Source of the DNA: Planctomyces sp. SH-PL14
GTDB taxonomy: Bacteria > Planctomycetota > Planctomycetia > Planctomycetales > Planctomycetaceae
NCBI RefSeq assembly: GCF_001610835.1
Contig: NZ_CP011270.1
Location: 6,094,001-6,158,000 of the forward strand
Length of the DNA: 64,000 nucleotides
Direction: 5' to 3'
Below the pieces are notes generated by a model. That model searched no databases. It saw nothing but the letters and a program-made list of their open reading frames with translations, and was not told the origin of the DNA. Within the stretch, counting starts at the first letter, position 1; every line of letters begins with the position of its first letter. A program made the translations under genes and the position numbers. Positions 60,977 through 64,000 of this stretch are shown one piece after another.

Positions 60977-62329
60977 TCAGAAGCCCAGACCGGGTCCCTT
61001 CAGAATGCCCGTCTCGACCGTGCCGTGCTTGATCTCAAACATCCCCGGGAAACCACGAGCCCACTGCTTGTTCGCCGCCGGGCAATACTGCCGCCCGTTC
61101 CCTTCGATGGCCGCGACGGTCGGAATGCGGGCCGCAAGACTGGCCGAATGCAGGAACGAACGACCGGGACAGGTCAGGTCCTGCACGCACAGGAACATCC
61201 CGAACTTCTGCGCCGCGGCCGCTGCCAGCAGCGCCTCGGTGTGCCCCTTGCACGCCTTCAGCGCCACTCCGCTGTAACCCTGTTCACGCGCGAGGAGCAG
61301 GCTCTCGTAATCGACCAGCGACTCGTCGATCACGATCGGCTTGATCGCCGCCGCCTTGTGCATGTGATTGTCGGGATGTGCCTTCAGGTTCCGGTTCGTC
61401 GGCTGCTCGACGTACTGGATCCGATCAAACGCCTGCGGGTTGTTCGCCTTGATCTTCTTGAAGAACTCGAGGACGTATTCGACGTGGGCGCACTTCTCGT
61501 TGAAGTCCGTCGAGTAGTACCACGCCGTGCATCCGCGGATCGCCTGAGCCTCCGCGGCGACCTTGTCGATCTGCAGCACGCGGTCGACGTCCCAGTCGAG
61601 GTTGTCCCCGTTCAGCTTGATCTTGAGGTGCGTCAGGCCGTTGAAGGCAATCCATTCGCCGAGCGTCTCCGGCAGACCGTCGCCGATCTTCTTCGTGACA
61701 TCGGCCGAGGTCAGCGGATCGAGCGCTCCCACGAGGTGGTAGAGCGGCATCGTCTTCTTCGGCTCGCGGAGCGTGTACTGGTCGAGGTACTCGCCGGCGA
61801 ACTGGTCGTCGAGGTAGTACTCGAGGTCGTCGTTCATGAACTTGGACGAGAGCGTGTCGTAGCTGTTGAGGCCGTGGACGACGCCGTAGGCATCATGGAT
61901 GGCGGCATCGAGCGGGCTGGCGGCGACGAGTTGGGCGAGCGCGGGGAGAGTCTCCGGCAGGCCGAGCTTTTCCGAGACGAGCTTGGCCTGGTGGGCGTAC
62001 TCGGCGGAGAGCTGGTAGACGATCTCCATCGGGTGGCCGAAGTCGTCGTAGGCGTTTGCCAGGCCGATGACGCGCTCGGCGAAGAGCTTCATCGCCTGTT
62101 CGGCCTGATCGGCGGAGACCTTGTCGCTGGGCCATGCCCAGATGTTTCCGACCGGCATGCTGCCGAAGCCGGTGGAGTGTTTGCGGCCCTTGGTTTCGAC
62201 GGTGACGTCCACGTTGATCAACGTGGAGTTCTCCATCACGCGTCCGCCGAACTTGAGCGGAGACCGAAACCGAACCGGCTCGAAGGCGACGTTGGCCTGA
62301 AGCACGCGGACGTCTGTCGACTTAGCCAT
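60977..62329 (-). CDS. enolase-superfamily enzyme (mandelate-racemase/muconate-cycloisomerase-like)
   Basis: The product has 450 residues. The block LTHLKIKLNGDNLDWDVDRV carries the KxK-like lysines. Metal ligands are likely the acids in YSTDFNEKC, QYVEQPTNRN and VIDESLVDYE. The late Lys is in GVALKACKGHTEAL. The cap domain covers about residues 1-130. So it abstracts a proton next to a carboxylate of a sugar acid or similar compound; the substrate cannot be given. There is no signal peptide. The ATG at 62329 fits the family N-terminus. The divergent Gfo/Idh/MocA gene might share its pathway. Confidence 0.88.
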   Translation of the reverse strand: MAKSTDVRVLQANVAFEPVRFRSPLKFGGRVMENSTLINVDVTVETKGRKHSTGFGSMPVGNIWAWPSDKVSADQAEQAMKLFAERVIGLANAYDDFGHPMEIVYQLSAEYAHQAKLVSEKLGLPETLPALAQLVAASPLDAAIHDAYGVVHGLNSYDTLSSKFMNDDLEYYLDDQFAGEYLDQYTLREPKKTMPLYHLVGALDPLTSADVTKKIGDGLPETLGEWIAFNGLTHLKIKLNGDNLDWDVDRVLQIDKVAAEAQAIRGCTAWYYSTDFNEKCAHVEYVLEFFKKIKANNPQAFDRIQYVEQPTNRNLKAHPDNHMHKAAAIKPIVIDESLVDYESLLLAREQGYSGVALKACKGHTEALLAAAAAQKFGMFLCVQDLTCPGRSFLHSASLAARIPTVAAIEGNGRQYCPAANKQWARGFPGMFEIKHGTVETGILKGPGLGF

Positions 62330-62522
62330 TGTCCTTAAATGGGCTCTAAGGAAGGGGGAGGATTTCCTGGCGCTGGGATGCGGGGATTCTAGGGAGTGAA
62401 TTTCGGGGCATGCAATTGAGAGTTCGGATGAAGTTGGGAGGGAGGTGTGGATGGGGTTGCGGGGGTCGGGTGGTAGGAGCATCACGGAGGGGTATTGCGG
62501 GCGCACACAACGGCGCCACCTC

Positions 62523-62835
62523 ACCGGGGTCCAGGGGGCCACCCCTGGTGGGGGATGCAAGGGGGCAACGCCCCTCTTGCCCGCCGGAGGCCTGGCCGTC
62601 GAGAGATGTCTGAAGGGGAGCGTGTCCAAACGCGGACGACGTGTCGTATGCCCCCTCACCAACCCGCGGGGATTGCAGTGCGAGCGTGGAGTCCTCAACG
62701 CCGGTGACACAAAGGGGACGTCCGTTGCGTACCACGGTTCCTCATATGAAGTGCCTCCGGCGGCAAGGGGGCGTGGCCCCCTTGACCCCAGGCTGCCGTC
62801 GCACGTTGGGTTTGAGCTACGGGCATCGTGCCGGC
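62523..62835 (-). repeat. R300 repeat, copy M (R, full length)
   Basis: The end hairpin is CCAGGGG-GCCA-CCCCTGG. Stem 2 is GCAAGGGGGC/GCCCCTCTTGC with a bulge. Stem 1 is CAAGGGGGC/GCCCCCTTG. The far end (GTTGGGTTTGAGCT, GTGCCGGCGGG) is 75 bases before the Gfo/Idh/MocA start, in a divergent gap, so it may lie in that gene's leader or promoter. Confidence 0.93.
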
Positions 62836-62909
62836 GGGAGTGCCGTCGCTGGAAGTCGTGCCGCGAATGAGCCACGATTCCGGTCGCCAACTTCTTTGGG
62901 AGACCCTCG

Positions 62910-64000
62910 ATGTCGCGCTCGCTCGATCGTCGTCAATTCCTGTCCACCTCCTCCGCGGCCGCCGCCGGACTATTGACAGCCGGCTTCACCTCCACCACGC
63001 GGGGCTTCTTCGCCAACGAGACCATGAACATCGGCTGCATCGGCACCGGCGGCCGCTGCCGGCGACTCATGCAGGACCTCCGCAACATCCCCGGCGTGAA
63101 GATCACCGCCGTCAGCGATGTCTGGGATGTCTCGATGGCCGAAGGAAAGAAGCTCGCCCAGCCGGACGCGAAGGAGTTCAAGGACTACCGCGAACTCCTC
63201 GACCAGAAGGACATCGACGCCGTCGTCATCGGCTCGCCGGACCACTGGCACGTCCCGATGACCATCGACGCCTGCGCGGCGGGCAAGGACGTCTACGTCG
63301 AAAAGCCGCTGACGCACGACCTCAGCGAAGGGGAAGCGGTCATCCGCGCCCAGAACGATCACAAGCGGATCGTCCAGGTCGGAACCCAGCAGCGGAGCAT
63401 GCCGCACATCCAGGAGGCGTACCAGATCCTGAAGTCCGGCCAGCTCGGCGAGATCCACAAGGTCCACTGCTCGTGGAACCGCAACTCGGTCCGCTGGAAA
63501 AGGACGCCGCTCGGGATCGATCCCGCCTCGGTCGACTGGAAGAAGTTCCTCGGCAACGCCAAGGCCCAGGAGTTCGACGAGTACAAGTTCCGGAACTGGC
63601 GCTGGTTCTGGGACTTTGGCGGCGGGATCTTCACCGACCTGATGGTCCACTGGATCGACGTGGCCCACTGGTTCCTCGACCTCAAGACTCCGCAGGTCGC
63701 GGCGAGCATCGGCGACCAGTTCTATTCGGAAGGGGTCTGGGAGACGCCGGACAGCGTGCAGACGATCATGCGTTACCCGGACACGCAGATGCAGATCTAC
63801 TTCGAGGGGACGTTCATCAACGCCCGCAACGCGGCGATGATCGAGTTCATGGGGAGCGCCGCGACGCTCTACATCGACCGCGGACGGTATGAGGTGATCC
63901 CCGAGCGGAAGAGCAAGACCGCCGCCTCGGAGAAGATCATCGGGGAAGGCCCCCGGGGAGCGGACTTCTACGACCAGCCGAACGGCGAGATGCTCCACCT
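62910..64000 (+). CDS. Gfo/Idh/MocA-family oxidoreductase with twin-arginine signal (3' end outside window)
   Basis: At least 363 residues are present; the gene continues past the edge. The N-terminus SLDRRQFLSTSSAAAAG is a twin-arginine signal. The NAD(P)-binding part shows MNIGCIGTGGRCRRLMQDL and AVVIGSPDHWHVP. The catalytic-type block VYVEKPLTHDLSEGE gives the EKP motif. A further block is DFGGGIFTDLMVHWID. This is the exported planctomycete branch of the family, which acts on sugars or sugar acids. The ATG at 62910 opens the signal. It is divergent from the enolase-superfamily gene. Confidence 0.92.
   Translation, partial: MSRSLDRRQFLSTSSAAAAGLLTAGFTSTTRGFFANETMNIGCIGTGGRCRRLMQDLRNIPGVKITAVSDVWDVSMAEGKKLAQPDAKEFKDYRELLDQKDIDAVVIGSPDHWHVPMTIDACAAGKDVYVEKPLTHDLSEGEAVIRAQNDHKRIVQVGTQQRSMPHIQEAYQILKSGQLGEIHKVHCSWNRNSVRWKRTPLGIDPASVDWKKFLGNAKAQEFDEYKFRNWRWFWDFGGGIFTDLMVHWIDVAHWFLDLKTPQVAASIGDQFYSEGVWETPDSVQTIMRYPDTQMQIYFEGTFINARNAAMIEFMGSAATLYIDRGRYEVIPERKSKTAASEKIIGEGPRGADFYDQPNGEMLH

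Noticed and set aside
38373-62735. Similar peptides encoded inside many R300 copies (for example with LCGTGVEDS and NPRGLVRG)
   Set aside because: They arise because the repeats are similar and GC-rich. Both strands are open, indels between copies shift the frame, and the conserved bases follow the hairpins and not codon positions.
118-62835. R300 copies as a CRISPR array or an insertion sequence
   Set aside because: The copies are about 300 bp, several kb apart and in both orientations with genes between them, so not CRISPR. No transposase or long conserved frame exists in any copy.

Overview
The window reads as one contiguous piece of a high-GC Planctomycetota chromosome, probably from the Planctomyces/Gimesia-like side of the phylum. 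This rests on gene content: a DUF1559 prepilin-like protein followed by a small lipoprotein, PQQ-type beta-propellers, a BlaI/BlaR1 pair whose sensor carries carboxypeptidase-regulatory repeats, a formaldehyde-activating-enzyme homologue, Gfo/Idh/MocA and enolase-superfamily enzymes, CE15-type and BD-FAE-type esterases, a DUF899 protein and several ECF-type sigma factors. I found no rRNA, tRNA, phage, transposase or CRISPR array. About 47 protein genes are supported, and the last one runs off the right edge.

Layout. 0.5-4.2 kb: small membrane and secreted proteins and an OafA-like acyltransferase. 4.5-8.7 kb: ychF, a Fae-like protein, an RluA-family pseudouridine synthase and an overlapping FAH-family (KdaD-like) enzyme. 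8.9-12.9 kb: BlaI/BlaR1 module with two tandem dyad operators. 13.2-16.6 kb: a condensation-fold acyltransferase, a divergent MarR regulator and a 4Fe-4S/SCP2 fusion protein; the last two genes share an upstream motif. 16.6-25.1 kb: TPR protein, two PQQ-propeller proteins, purH and a small secreted protein. 25.5-30 kb: a giant protein with three amidohydrolase-like modules. 30-32.2 kb: poorly conserved small genes. 32.7-38.3 kb: a 1,174-residue candidate PPi-type PEP carboxykinase and a GT-C membrane glycosyltransferase. 38.7-43.6 kb: alpha/beta hydrolase, two sigma factors around a PspA-like protein, and a lipoyl-ligase-family protein. 44-48.4 kb: two secreted esterases, an overlapping pair of unknown genes and a serine hydrolase. 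48.7-52.5 kb: DUF899 protein, methyltransferase with Rrf2 regulator, DUF1559 protein with lipoprotein. 53-57 kb: EEP-family protein overlapping a degenerate phosphohexomutase, and a secreted unknown. 57.3-64 kb: an AsmA-like giant, an enolase-superfamily enzyme and a Gfo/Idh/MocA oxidoreductase.

The most striking feature is not a gene. A dispersed repeat of about 300 bp, here called R300, occurs in 11 near-complete and at least 3 partial copies and fills most long intergenic gaps, including every convergent gap longer than 250 bp. It folds into several hairpins whose stems covary between copies. The non-Watson-Crick pairs in its most variable stem are almost all G-U on one strand only, which suggests that this strand acts as RNA. 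It has no coding capacity of its own, and a second short module accompanies one of its ends. Smaller hairpin families (CACCAAG-type, CACAGATG-type, paired CCCAGGG hairpins, GTCCCTGACGGGAC units) fill some of the remaining spacers.
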